In this document: piece after piece, positions 11,579-21,660 of the stretch
Layout of the letters: every line of letters starts with the position of its first letter
How positions within the stretch are numbered: position 1 is the first letter of the stretch
Assembly (NCBI GenBank): GCA_025765595.1
Contig: JAIVFH010000007.1
Span: forward strand, 310,001 to 374,000
Direction: 5' to 3'
Length of the DNA stretch: 64,000 bases
Source of the DNA: Obelidium mucronatum
Lineage: Eukaryota; Chytridiomycota; Chytridiomycetes; Chytridiales; Chytriomycetaceae
Notes under the pieces: model-generated
What the model was told of the DNA's origin: nothing
Database searches by the model: none
The model's input: the letters and a program-made list of their open reading frames with translations, nothing else
Program-made: the position numbers and the translations under genes

Positions 11579-12904
11579 ATGCAATCTGCTTGTCACTTTC
11601 TACGCTTTGCTCGTGAGTTCCTTGGCAGCTTCCGCCGCTCCAGTCGACAAGCGATCAGCCAATGTGGTCTTTGCTCCTTACTTGGATGCAACCACCGACT
11701 ATGATCCAACTCCATACTTCAAGTCCACTGGTACCAATCACTATACCTTGGCATTCGTGACTGCCGACAAGAGTGGTAACCCACAGTGGAACGGATACTC
11801 TGTCACAAGCAAATTCTATGCCGACAAGATTGCAACCATCAGAGTAGGTAATAGTTTCATAGTACTCATCTTGCTCAACCCATACCAAATAAAAAAAAAC
11901 AGGCATTTGGCGGAGACGTCAGCATCTCCTTCGGCGGCGCCGCCGGAACCGAACTCGCCCTCGTCGCCAAAGACGCGGCCACCCTCGCCGCCACCTACCT
12001 CTCCGTCCTCAACACCTACAACGTCAACTGGGCCGATTTCGACGTTGAAGGCGGTGCCATTTCCAACACAGCCACCGTCGACATGCGGAACCAAGCCATC
12101 GCCATCATGCAGGCCAAACAGCCCAACATCAAAATCTCGTACACGCTCCCCGTCACACACACGGGTCTCGCTGCCTCGGGAATCAATGTCATCAACTCTG
12201 CTGTGAGAAACAATGCCCGTGTGGACGTCTTGAATATCATGACTATGGATTACTATGAAAACATTCCATATGTTGATGCGAATGGGAAGAGCTTGATGGG
12301 GCAGTACGCGATTTCAGCCACTCAAGGGACGTATAGCCAGGTTGGCAGCAAGGTTGGGTCGATTGGTATCTGCCCCATGATTGGAATCAATGACGATGTC
12401 AAGGAAATCTTTACCGTTGCGGATGCCACGCAGGTTGCCAACTTTGCAGCGGCGACTAGCTATGTTTCTTGGGTTTCATTTTGGGTTGTGGAGGCGGATC
12501 TCAATGGGAACTCGGATGGGAAGGGAGCCGCGTCAGGTGCTTATGCGAAAGCGATTCTTGCCGGTCTTGGTGGAGGTCAGCCGGGTACTACTACCACTAC
12601 TACTACGACCACAACGAAGGCTGCCACTACAACTACAAAGGCTCCTGCTTCATCCACCACTACTACAACAACCACTACCACCAAGAAACCAACCACCACC
12701 ACTACGGCTTCTGTCAAGACGTCCACCAAGACGACTACTACTACCACTACTACAACCAAGGCTCCAGCTACCAGCACGGGTACTGCAGTTCTTGGATCCC
12801 CATGTACCACTTTTGGTGCTGTTCAGTGTGTGAACAAAGCCCGCTACCAATGTGCTTACTACAACAGCAACTCTTTGACTTGGGGCGCTTTCGGCAGCTG
12901 TTAA
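11579..12904 (+). CDS. Secreted GH18 chitinase with Thr-rich linker
   Basis: A glycoside hydrolase family 18 enzyme that cleaves chitin. ATG 11579 followed by a one-base skip at 11585 gives a good signal peptide (MQLLVTFYALLVSSLAASA) and a KR site after it. The catalytic domain has FAPYLDATTDYDPTPYF, VSISFGGAAGTELA (the GG strand motif) and WADFDVEGG, the DxxDxDxE active-site motif with its acid/base Glu. An intron lies at 11843-11902. TMDYYEN and a VSFWVVEADLNG strand complete the barrel. A 75-residue Thr/Ala/Lys linker follows, then a 40-residue domain with four Cys ending WGAFGSC, probably a small carbohydrate-binding module. Bases 11925-12180 are markedly GC-rich compared with the rest of the gene. 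Confidence 0.88.
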
Positions 12905-12962
12905 AATCTTTTTTGTAAAACAGAAGCGAGAAATCATATCGCTGTTTTCTATTCAGTTATCA

Positions 12963-13330
12963 CTATGAAAGTACAATAAAAACAAAAGAAACAGTTGATG
13001 TCAATTCAAATTAAATATAATTTAACTTTTTTTGTGTGTGTTTCCTTTTTTATTGGTCAACTCTTGGTGGAACCAAAAATACCTTGGCATGCTTCACAGC
13101 CTCCTCCGGACTATCCCGATACAACACAAAATGACCTTGCAAAAAATCAGGTGAAAGTACAATAAAAAACAAAAGGAATAGTCTATGTCATTTAAAATTA
13201 AATAATTTACTTTTTTTTTGTGTTTCCCTTTTTATTGGTCAACTCTTGGTGGAACCAACAATAACTTTGCATGCTTCACAGCCTCCTCCGGACTATCCCG
13301 ATACAACACAAAATGACCTTGCAAAGACGC
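12963..13330. repeat. Tandem partial duplication of the BCS1 3' end
   Basis: Two imperfect copies, about 12963-13143 and 13150-13330, share the run from gtgaaagtacaataaaa through the final BCS1 codons to atgaccttgcaaa. The right copy belongs to the live gene; the left copy is a downstream relic, with the same terminal codons and tattggtcaactcttggtgg core but an altered continuation. Confidence 0.75.
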
Positions 13331-14915
13331 AGGACTGCATCGTTCCTGACCAGAAATCGGTTTCACCGCCTCCACAAACTTTTCAGCCAAATCCGTTTTT
13401 CCAGGATAAAACCGCAGAAACATGGCGCGTGTTTGGGATTCGCTGGCGTTATCGATTTTAATCCGAACATCGGCGCGGCCTGGTCGGATGAGAGCGGGAT
13501 CGAGACGCGATATGTGGTTGGTTGTCATGAATACGAGTCGTTCTTCTGATGCGGCTACGCCGTCGAGGGCGTTTAGTAGACCGCTGAATGTTACCATAGA
13601 TTGGAATCTTTATGGTGTATATGTGGTTTAATATGTGTTGTATCGTAAGAGATGAGATGATAAGGAAAGAAGGAAACGAAGCGTATGTATCACGCCGAAG
13701 GCGTGAAGGAAAGAAAGAAAAGAAGCGTATGTGTCACGCCAAAGGCGTGAAGGAAAGAAAGAAAAAGAAAAATCACGCCTTCGGCGTGTGTGTCACGCCT
13801 TCGGCGTGAAGGAAAGAAGAAAAGAGAAAAACACGCCTTCGGCGTCCGAAAACAGACAGAAATCCACGCCTTCGGCGTGTATGTCACGCCTTCGGCGTGT
13901 ATGTCACGCCTTCGGCGTGTGTGTCACGCCTTCGGCGTACAAAGAAACGAACCCTTCCTGAGCAGACAAATCCCGTTTCGTAAACGCGGCATCAATATCC
14001 TCCAACAAAATCAAAGACCTGGGAGGAGCATTGGTCAACAAGTGAGCCAAGCGATCATCCGTCATTCCACGTTCACTCAGATTCATTACACAGATATTAT
14101 AATCCAAATGACCAGCAAGAGCTTGAATAAATGAAGTTTTCCCGCTTCCGGGAGGACCGTAGAGAAGGTATCCACGTCGATAAGGTATTCCTGTTTTGGT
14201 AGGGAGAGAGTCAAAACGCCGAGAAAAAAAAAAAAAAAAAAAGAAAAAGAAGGAAACCTCGTTCGTGGTACCATGAACCGTTTTCTAGAAAAGCCTGAAC
14301 ATCCTTGACCAAATGGTCCGACAGGCCGTCGTCCAGCACCACGGACTCGATGGCGCGCCGCCTCCTCGGGGCGCCGAAGGGCCGCCACTCCGGGCCGTAC
14401 GACGTGTAAACGACGGTCTTGCCCTCCTCCTCGGCCAGGGCAGCGTTCTTTGCGTCCTCGAGAATGTCGAGCAGCACGCCCTTGTCGCGCGCCAGGGCGG
14501 TGACGACGACGGTCTCGAACGGACGGCCCGTCTGCAGATCAGCGATTGCGCGATCGCGCGTGCGCTCGACGAGCATCCAGGCGTGCTTGTGTCTGAAGAC
14601 GTGGCGGCCGGGCGCGGGCACGAGCGCGAACGAGGCGTGCGACGAGCCCGTGTCGCGGCGCACGAACGACGTCTCGACGCTGAGCGCGTTGTTGCGCAGC
14701 AGCGCGCGGCGCGGCGCCGGCTGCTGCGACGCCCACTTCTGGAACCACGCAAACGCCGCGTCCTTCGACGTGATTTCGACCGTCACAAGCAGCCGCCGCT
14801 GCAGCAGCGTCGCCGCGTGCGTCCCAGCGCTGCGCAGGATCGCGAGGCCCGCCGTCACGCCAATGAGTCCGAACCCGGCGGAGAAGTACGGGTTCGAGGC
14901 GAGCAGCGACTCCAT
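13232..14915 (-). CDS. BCS1: Mitochondrial AAA chaperone BCS1
   Basis: An inner-membrane AAA protein that inserts the folded Rieske protein into complex III. ATG 14915; residues 10-28 ([18 protein letters not shown]) form the single membrane segment, and the BCS1-specific N-terminal domain follows ([15 protein letters not shown] after splicing). Walker A is GPPGSGKTS, Walker [13 protein letters not shown]. Past a large intron come [14 protein letters not shown] (second region of homology), [18 protein letters not shown] (sensor and arginine finger) and the end motif [16 protein letters not shown]. The intron 14206-14270 is T-rich; the intron of about 350 bp (13611-13960) holds a hairpin array. 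The first exon is extremely GC-rich. No frame break is needed. Confidence 0.92.
13688..13945. repeat. Intronic array of GC-rich hairpins (BCS1 intron)
   Basis: About nine copies of a 15-base inverted repeat, CACGCC TTC GGCGTG or its complement, inside one BCS1 intron. The last four are spaced every 19 bases with TGTATGT-like spacers; the earlier ones are separated by GAAGGAAAGAAA purine runs. Each can fold as a 6-bp stem with a triloop. Confidence 0.85.
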
Positions 14916-14952
14916 CTTTCTTTCTTTTTTTTCTTTTTATTAATAATAAAAG

Positions 14953-16079
14953 TTACAACTCATCACCCACACTGCTCATGTACTTGGCACACAGCCCTGC
15001 AATGCCCTCGTCAGATATGCTGCCGTCGCAGAACCCGCCCTGCGCCATCAGCTTCAACCCCTCCTGATCCTGCACGCTCCCATCCACCAACAAATCAACA
15101 TCAAACAAGTCATTCACCAAATCCTTGACCTTGTTCTGCACCCGCTTCTCACTCCTCCATTTCGCTCCATCGAAAAGCCCCCTCAACACTTTGAACCCGC
15201 CGTGCTTCCAAAACACCCGTGCACTGACTTTATTCCCCCGCACAAGACACGCTACAGCGTGAACCAAGCTCTTTGCGACTTGCGTATTGTCTTCTTTTTG
15301 AATGCTTTCGAGCAATGCGTCGATCGTGTCCAAAGCCGCTTGCTGTGCCATCAGGTTGTTGCTCACAGATCCAGCATACACGCGTGCAGCCAAGGATCGG
15401 ACGGAGGCGTCTGGATGCGTGGATATGATTTGTATGAGACGGTGCCGCAGGAATTTGGTTTCCATGAGGCGGGTTCCTTCTTCAATGTCGCTTACTTCTT
15501 GTTCAAGGAATTCGAGATGGTTTTGCAGGTCTTTACATTTAAATAAAAAAGAATTATAGAATTAGAATTAAAAATCATGTAGATTTAAATCTGAGTTTTT
15601 TTTTTGGTACCTTGATCATTCAAGTCTTCAGAGAGTAAAGATCCGTATGGTTTTGAAGCATCATCATCATTCGACTCCTTCTGCTTCCTTGATTCCTTGA
15701 CAATGGTATAACCACTTGCACCACTTTCTGATGCCCCTTTTTGTTCACCAACAACAACCGCCGGTACAGAGATTGCAGTTCCTGCTGCTGAATCTTGAGC
15801 GTCATCATCATCCTTGCCCTTCAGTTTCGCTTCCTTCACTCCAGTCTCAAAATTGATTCGAATGTGAAGACCAGGAGGGATGCATTCATCGGGATGGATT
15901 ACTTTCCAGTCTGTTGTTGGAATAAACATGTGTGAACAGTCTGTTGGACCATTGTGCGACGACGATGATGATGATGGTTCTGGTGGTACGACGGCTACAG
16001 ATTGAGATGATGCAGAGATGGAAGGTGGGCAGCTTGCAAGGACAAGGACTATGGTGGCAAGGATGGTTGGCAGTTTCAT
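14953..16079 (-). CDS. SIL1: ER Hsp70 nucleotide exchange factor Sil1/Fes1-like
   Basis: An armadillo-type exchange factor for ER-lumenal BiP. ATG 16079 with a signal peptide (MKLPTILATIVLVLASCPP). The segment MFIPTTDWKVIHPDE, IPPGLHIRINFETGVKEAKL is the conserved N-terminal Sil1 motif. One intron (about 15548-15612) joins DLNDQ to DLQNHLEFLEQEV. The rest is helical repeats (SVRSLAARVYAGSVSNN, LVHAVACLVRG, FWKHGGFKVLRGLF) typical of FES1/SIL1. The C-terminus is GDEL, resembling an ER-retrieval signal and consistent with a lumenal location. No frame break is seen. It is shorter than animal Sil1, with a reduced central region. Confidence 0.8.
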
Positions 16080-16478
16080 TTTGTGTGATGTTTATTTTTT
16101 TGGCAGATTGTGATTGGATGGAGTGCTTCAGCGATTGATTTATAGGATTGAAATACACCCAACTTCCACGTTCAATCAACAACTGACTGCAGCACGTGGT
16201 ATACCAAATGCGTCATTGTTTACTTTTTAATAAACAACTGTCTCTGCGGATCGCTGCCGAAAGACCAGGCCAATCTGCAGCTGCTCGACTCATTGCTGCC
16301 CAACAAGGAACCCAAGAACGACGATCCCCCAGGGCCATTTTTGAAGGAACGCGACTCTGGAAGATGCTGACGGAGAATGGGCTTTTTGGTGTTTTTGGTA
16401 GATTAATGAGGGAAGGCCCCCAAAAAAAAAAACAGCTGAAACAGAAAACAATGTAAAGTCCCCCAAAAACAGAAAATC
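16080..16478. other. Intergenic stretch with a short unassigned ORF
   Basis: Between divergently arranged SIL1 and the coiled-coil gene. It holds an 86-codon plus-strand frame (16196-16456) with a basic Arg/Ala-rich composition and no recognisable family. It could be a small gene or an upstream exon; I cannot decide. Confidence 0.3.
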
Positions 16479-17032
16479 ATGGCATCAAACGAGTCTCGTC
16501 TGGCGGCACTCGAAGCGCGAATCAAAGTACTGGAGGCTAAAGCGAATGAGTACGAGACTGCGCTTAAGCTGGCGAAGGGGACCGACATCGACAAGTACAA
16601 CGGACTCCTTCAGTGCGCCACACTCGAGAAAGTTGCGCTCATAAACGAGAAAGTTGCGCTCATAAACGAGAGGGTGGCGACAATCAGTAGTGCTGGACAA
16701 ACTATGTTCTCGACTGGTGCGTCTAGGCGTGGTTCTCTTTTGTATTCAACTCATCGAAGCCAATGTTATTTTGCAGAACTTTGGCTGCCGTTCTTGTCGT
16801 CATTCTCACTGTCTTCGATTTCATCTACGAAGAACAGTCGTGTAAGGACCTGCCGTGTTTTATTGGAAAAGGAAAACGACTATTGTTTGGAATCGGATTT
16901 GCCGTCAGTTTCGTCTGGCGAATTGAATGGGCCAAGATCTGGACCTCGCAAACGACGAACGCAGCAGTTCATAGAGTGAATGAACAAATCGAGGATGATG
17001 AGGCAGTGTTGTTGAATCGTATCAGTCGTTGA
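16479..17032 (+). CDS. Small coiled-coil protein with C-terminal membrane segment
   Basis: Family not recognised. Starts MASNESRLAALEARIKVLEA, a coiled coil continuing to residue 70. A 21-base direct duplication inside it gives two copies of EKVALIN followed by a third diverged one (ERVATI). A likely intron (16716-16779) leads to a frame with a hydrophobic stretch (LAAVLVVILTVFDFIYEE), a second one (LLFGIGFAVSFVW) and an acidic tail ending NRISR. The simple splice does not keep frame, so either the junction is wrong or one-base breaks occur here too. It is probably a tail-anchored or hairpin membrane protein. Confidence 0.45.
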
Positions 17033-17361
17033 TAGACAACAACAGTGGCACAAAAACAATTCACACGACTTCAATCAGTTTTGCACTTCTATTCCCCAGA
17101 ATTCAACTCAGCCAACATTTCTTTTATCGTTAATAAAACCGACTTGAGCTTTTTTTTTTCGAAAGTTGAAAGTGTAAGCGATAATTTGTTTTACACACTA
17201 TGCAAATCAAAGACATCACTCAAACAATTGAAATTATACTGCGCAACATCATAATCCAACGAGGGTTTCACACAGACATCCAATATTTGTCCATTTATTT
17301 TATAATTTATTTTTTCTTTCTTTTTTTTTTTTTTTAACACTTTACAAAAGTATCAATATCA
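17033..17361. other. Intergenic stretch upstream of UTP21
   Basis: About 330 AT-rich bases with a long T run near 17318-17335. No gene is recognised. Confidence 0.4.
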
Positions 17362-20300
17362 ATGACCTCACTGGTCCGCTTTCGAACACTTGGAATTGTC
17401 TGTTCCGCCGTCCCCGTCGCAATCAACTCTCTTGGTTCAAACGGTTTCTTCACGGCCGTTGCGGCACTCGAAAAGTCGTTTCAGTTGTATAACGTGAGGA
17501 CAGTCTTTGGACCCCCCCGAAACGCAAACACTACAACACACCATCCCTATATCTATGGTCTGTCTATTATTTTATAGGTCGAAAATCTTCATTTGATCTT
17601 CTTGTCCAAGGAAATTGCTTCGTCGTCTCCGATTTCGTGTGTTGCTGCACATAATGAATTGACGTTTGTCGCTGCGGGGACTAAAATACATGTTTTCAAG
17701 AGAGCGGATGTGGTTTGTGCTTTTTTTTTTTAATTTTTATTCAACGCCGAAGGCGTGTGCCGTCTATCGATCCTACCGCCGAAGGCAGTGGCTTATACGC
17801 CGAAGGCGCAATTCTTTGCTTCTCTCAACATGGGGGTGAGGGATTCCCCCTTCAAAAACACGCACGCTCTCTTCGAAAACGTGGCATCTGATCCCGCCGA
17901 AGGCGAGATCCGAAAAGCATCGGTATACACGCTGAAGGCGTGGTTCTATCGCCCTTGGACCGCCGAAGAGCGGTGTCATACACGCCGAAGGCGGACTGTC
18001 GCCCTTGGCGATGTTCTCTACGTATGTCTATATGGAGTGATTCTCAACATGGAGCCCCCCTTCAAAAAAGCACATACACTCTCTTCAACACATTCTTCTG
18101 ACAACAGACAATCAAATAAAAAATTAGATTTCCGTCTTGTCGATTCCCTCAATGGAGACATTTGGTAGCAGCGGCGATGCAAACAGCAACAGTAGTGTTT
18201 CAATCTTCAAGATTCTGGTTCTTGGGGATTTGATTATTGCGGCCGTTTCGGATAACACAATTCGAATTTGGAATTGGAATACAAAGGGTTAGATTTTTTT
18301 GAAGTGTGTTTTTTTTTTTTTTGTATTCCTGTAATAATTTTCATTTACAGAGTTTGTCAAGAGTATTTCCTTTGAACCACATTTCCAAATCACCACATTT
18401 GTCCATCCAAGTACATATGTCAACAAGATTCTCGTGGGGAGTGCGGATGGTCGTCTTCAATTGTGGAACTTTGCATCATTGTGAGTTTGGCCTCCTTTTT
18501 TTTCAAGTTTAAAATACATCTTTTGACTCATTAAAAAAAAGGGCAATGATCTACGAGTTCCCAACTCTATCCAGCCCAATCCTCACATTAACCCAAACCC
18601 CAGCCATCGATGTAATCGCGATTGGAACCCAAGACGGTCGAATCCTCTTGAAAAACATCAAGACAAACACACCAATCAAACAATTCCACCAGGAATCACA
18701 GAGTCCCGTGACGGCCATCAGTTTCAGAAGTGATGATGATTCACCTGTGGCCATGATGGCGAGTGGTGGAGCCGATGGGAGTGTGTTTTTGTGGGATTTG
18801 GAAAAGAATACGTTGATTGTTCGGGTGGGTGGGCAAGGGCAAGGTGGGGATGCGCATATGGAAGGGGTTCATACGGTTGAGTTTTTGGTGGGGCAGCCGG
18901 TTTTGGTTACGGCTTCAGGGGATAATTCTATTAAGGTTTTTTTTTGTCTTTTTTTTCTTCTTTCTTCTTTCTCTTTCCTGTCTATTTATTCTTTTTTTGT
19001 GTGTGTGTGTGACTAGGAATGGATCTTTGACAACGACAACAATCACCCACGCCTTTGGAAATCACGTAGCGGACATCGCGACCCACCCAATAGAATTCGA
19101 TTTGTGGGACCAGATCCAACAAATATCATCACATCCGGGTCCGATGGTTCTTTGAGAAAGTACTCCACGATTCAAGATCAAAGGAATCTAGAGTTTTCAA
19201 GAAGTAAGCAGGGACTTTATACTCCTTTTTTTTTTGTTCCTTCTCCATTCCCAACCAACCCCTTCCCAATAGAAAACGCGGAAGTCCAAGAAATTCAGTG
19301 CAGTCACGATAGACGGACGACCTACCGCAATTACCCATTTCGACGCCTGTGAATCTGGAATCAATGATTGGGATGACATTGTGACTGTCGAGCAAAACAG
19401 TTCTACAGTTAAAACATGGAGATTGAAGCGTGGAGCGATTGGCAAGAACCAATTTTCTGTTTCTGATAAGTCACCTGCTAAAGTGAGTTTTTACCTTACC
19501 CCGGATTTCTTTTTTCCCAACAGTTAACATTGATATAAAAAAAAACAACCAACCAATCACAAAAAAAAAATTAGATTGCTAGCATTAGTCCATGTGGAAA
19601 TTATGCATTCGTTGGGTCTGCGAAGGGTGGGATTGATATGTTCAACATGCAGTCTGGAAACCATCGAGGTGTTTTCCCAGTGGACAGAGGACATTCTAAA
19701 GCGATTGTTGGGTTGGCTGTAGATTCCCTGTCTGAAAAGCTTGATGTCTGCGTCTCTTGATGGCACTCTCAAGGTAATTTTTTGTTTTCTCCTCTAGTGT
19801 TTGGTGTGGTTTTTTTTAAACATTCTCGGATTCTTTTTCATAGATTTGGAATATCAAGAAAAGGGCCTTACTGCAAACAATCAAATTCCCTGTCCCGATT
19901 TCTGCATTGTGTTTCCACAAGGAAAGTAACATTGCGGCTGTAGCGTGTGATGATTTGTGTGTTCGGATTGTGGATATTGAAGTTGGAAAGATTGTTCGTG
20001 AGTTTTGGGGTCATCGGAACCGAATTCTGGATATGGTATTTTTGCTTTTTTTTTTAACAACTTAAAAATAGCTTGGTAAATCATGTAATTAACATCTCCC
20101 CTTTTCTTTGCTGTTTTTTTTTTTTTGTTTGAAAGTCGTTGAGTCCGGATTCTAGGTGGTTATTGACTTCTGGATTGGAAGGAAATGTGAAGCTATGGGA
20201 TATCCCGTCTAGTACTTTGATTGGAGCACTACGTGTCGATCCTGCTACAAGTGTCTCATTCTCTCTGGATGGAAACTATATTGCTACTTCTCATGTAAAC

Positions 20301-20670
20301 AACCGGGGTGTCGTGTTATGGTAAAAGCCCAAATCGGGAATCTTGTTTTCTTTCTCCGGGGATTTTTTTTTAAACAAAAAAAAACATACAGGGCGAATAC
20401 GACTCTTTTTGACATTTCACCATCCTCGATTCCTGCGGACTTGCGAGTCGTTCCTGATCAAGAAGATGAAGACGAAATGATGATGACATCCAAAGGAAAT
20501 GATAATCTCGAATTAAGCGGCTCTGAAGGTCCCAATTCGGAACTTATCCGGCTTTCATCTCTTCCACTGTCTCGAGTCCAATTGCTGTTGAATCTGGAAT
20601 CGATTCAGGTATAACAGGGATTTTTCTTAAATGAGAAAAAAAAAACCCCCCTCCTCATTTTCTAATCCTT

Positions 20671-20720
<50 letters not shown>

Positions 20721-21371
20721 TTGTAGAAACGTAAACGGCCAGCCGCTGAAAAACTCAAAAAGCCAGACAATGTTCCCTTCTTTTTGGGAGCATTGGGATC
20801 AACATCTGCAGATACATCATTCAAAGCCGCTGAATTCAACTTTGTGGATGCCAACACTGAAGTCAACAAGAAAACGTTGATGGACTTTACGGATACCACA
20901 GCTGATTGGCATGGTACAAAAAGTCTTTTGTATTTCTCAAATAACTGGCACTAAAAACATCTCACTTACAGGAAAAGTAGAGTATCTTCAAACATTGGTT
21001 GACCTTTCACCATCGGCTTTGGATTTGGAAATCCGGTCATTTGGGGTTGGCGACTTTGAACCATTTGTGGACATTTTGTTGGAAAGCTGCAAAGAACTAT
21101 CAAACTATGAATTCATACAGTGCGTGATTAGCATATTCCTTGAGGTACGTGTTGCTTGCTTTGCTTTGCTTGAAAGTAGTCGGGGTTGGGTGGGGGTTTT
21201 ATCTCAAATGTGCAATTTTTTTAACAGGCTCATGGCTCTGATTTGATTCTTCAATCCACTGGATTCCAAAAGAAACTGGAAAAGTTGAAGGAGGCTGTGA
21301 ATGACTCGTGGAGGGTATTGGAGGATTTGTTTCACGCTAATCTGGCTATTCTTGAGCATTTGAGAACTTGA
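17362..21371 (+). CDS. UTP21: U3 snoRNP protein Utp21 (WDR36), WD40 repeats
   Basis: A component of the small-subunit processome, needed for 18S rRNA maturation in the nucleolus. Exon 1 starts MTSLVRFRTLGIVCSAVP, the WDR36-type start. Tandem WD repeats follow across about a dozen exons (LTFVAAGTKIHVFKR, ILVGSADGRLQLWNF, MMASGGADGSVFLWDL, TASGDNSIKEWIFD, HFDACESGINDWDDIVT, WGHRNRILDMSLSPDSRWLL, NVKLWDIPSSTLIGAL). The C-terminal Utp21 domain is present (KLKKPDNVPFFLGALGS, KVEYLQTLVDLSPSALDLEI) and ends LEHLRT. Two one-base frame breaks are inferred: at the 19201/19272 junction (SR then KTRKSKKF) and at 19743 (SEKL then MSASLDGTLK). Intron 2 is about 400 bp and filled with hairpins. Confidence 0.9.
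17745..18110. repeat. Hairpin-rich repeats in UTP21 intron 2
   Basis: Seven or so degenerate hairpins of the form CGCCGAAGGCG lie between 17748 and 17995. Two larger modules recur: caacatggrr..cccttcaaaaa..cac.ctctcttc (17827-17880 and 18047-18090), and cgtggttctatcgccyttgg..ggcgatgttytct (17938-18020), the latter shared with the Trs65-like gene intron. Confidence 0.8.
20673..20717. repeat. (TA)n microsatellite in a UTP21 intron
   Basis: About 22 uninterrupted TA units directly before the polypyrimidine-like tail and acceptor TTTTTTGTAG of the penultimate large intron. Confidence 0.95.
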
Positions 21372-21660
21372 AGGAGGGAATGAAAGTACCTAAAAAAGTA
21401 ATATAATTGAAAAAAAATGTCTCCAATTTAATCGATGGCGCATATTGCACAAATTTATGGTATGCGCTTTTCCATTCACTCCGACCGACCAAAAATACAT
21501 TACCGCAAAAAAAAAAAAAAAAACAACCAGAAGCAGGAAGGTGAAGTCAATGAAAACAGAATCGGCAAGCAATTTGATTGATTATATTTATCTCCTATCT
21601 TAATTTCTCTTATTGGACAATATTTAATTAACATATTTATAATTAAACAAAATAAATTAA

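Noticed and set aside
13688..13945. CRISPR-like regular array
   Set aside because: Repeats are palindromic, spacers are short purine runs or absent, it lies in a spliced intron of a eukaryotic gene, and there are no cas genes.
14313..15128. Long plus-strand ORFs in GC-rich DNA
   Set aside because: Antisense of the BCS1 first exon; high GC removes stops. Sequence is low-complexity Arg/Ala.
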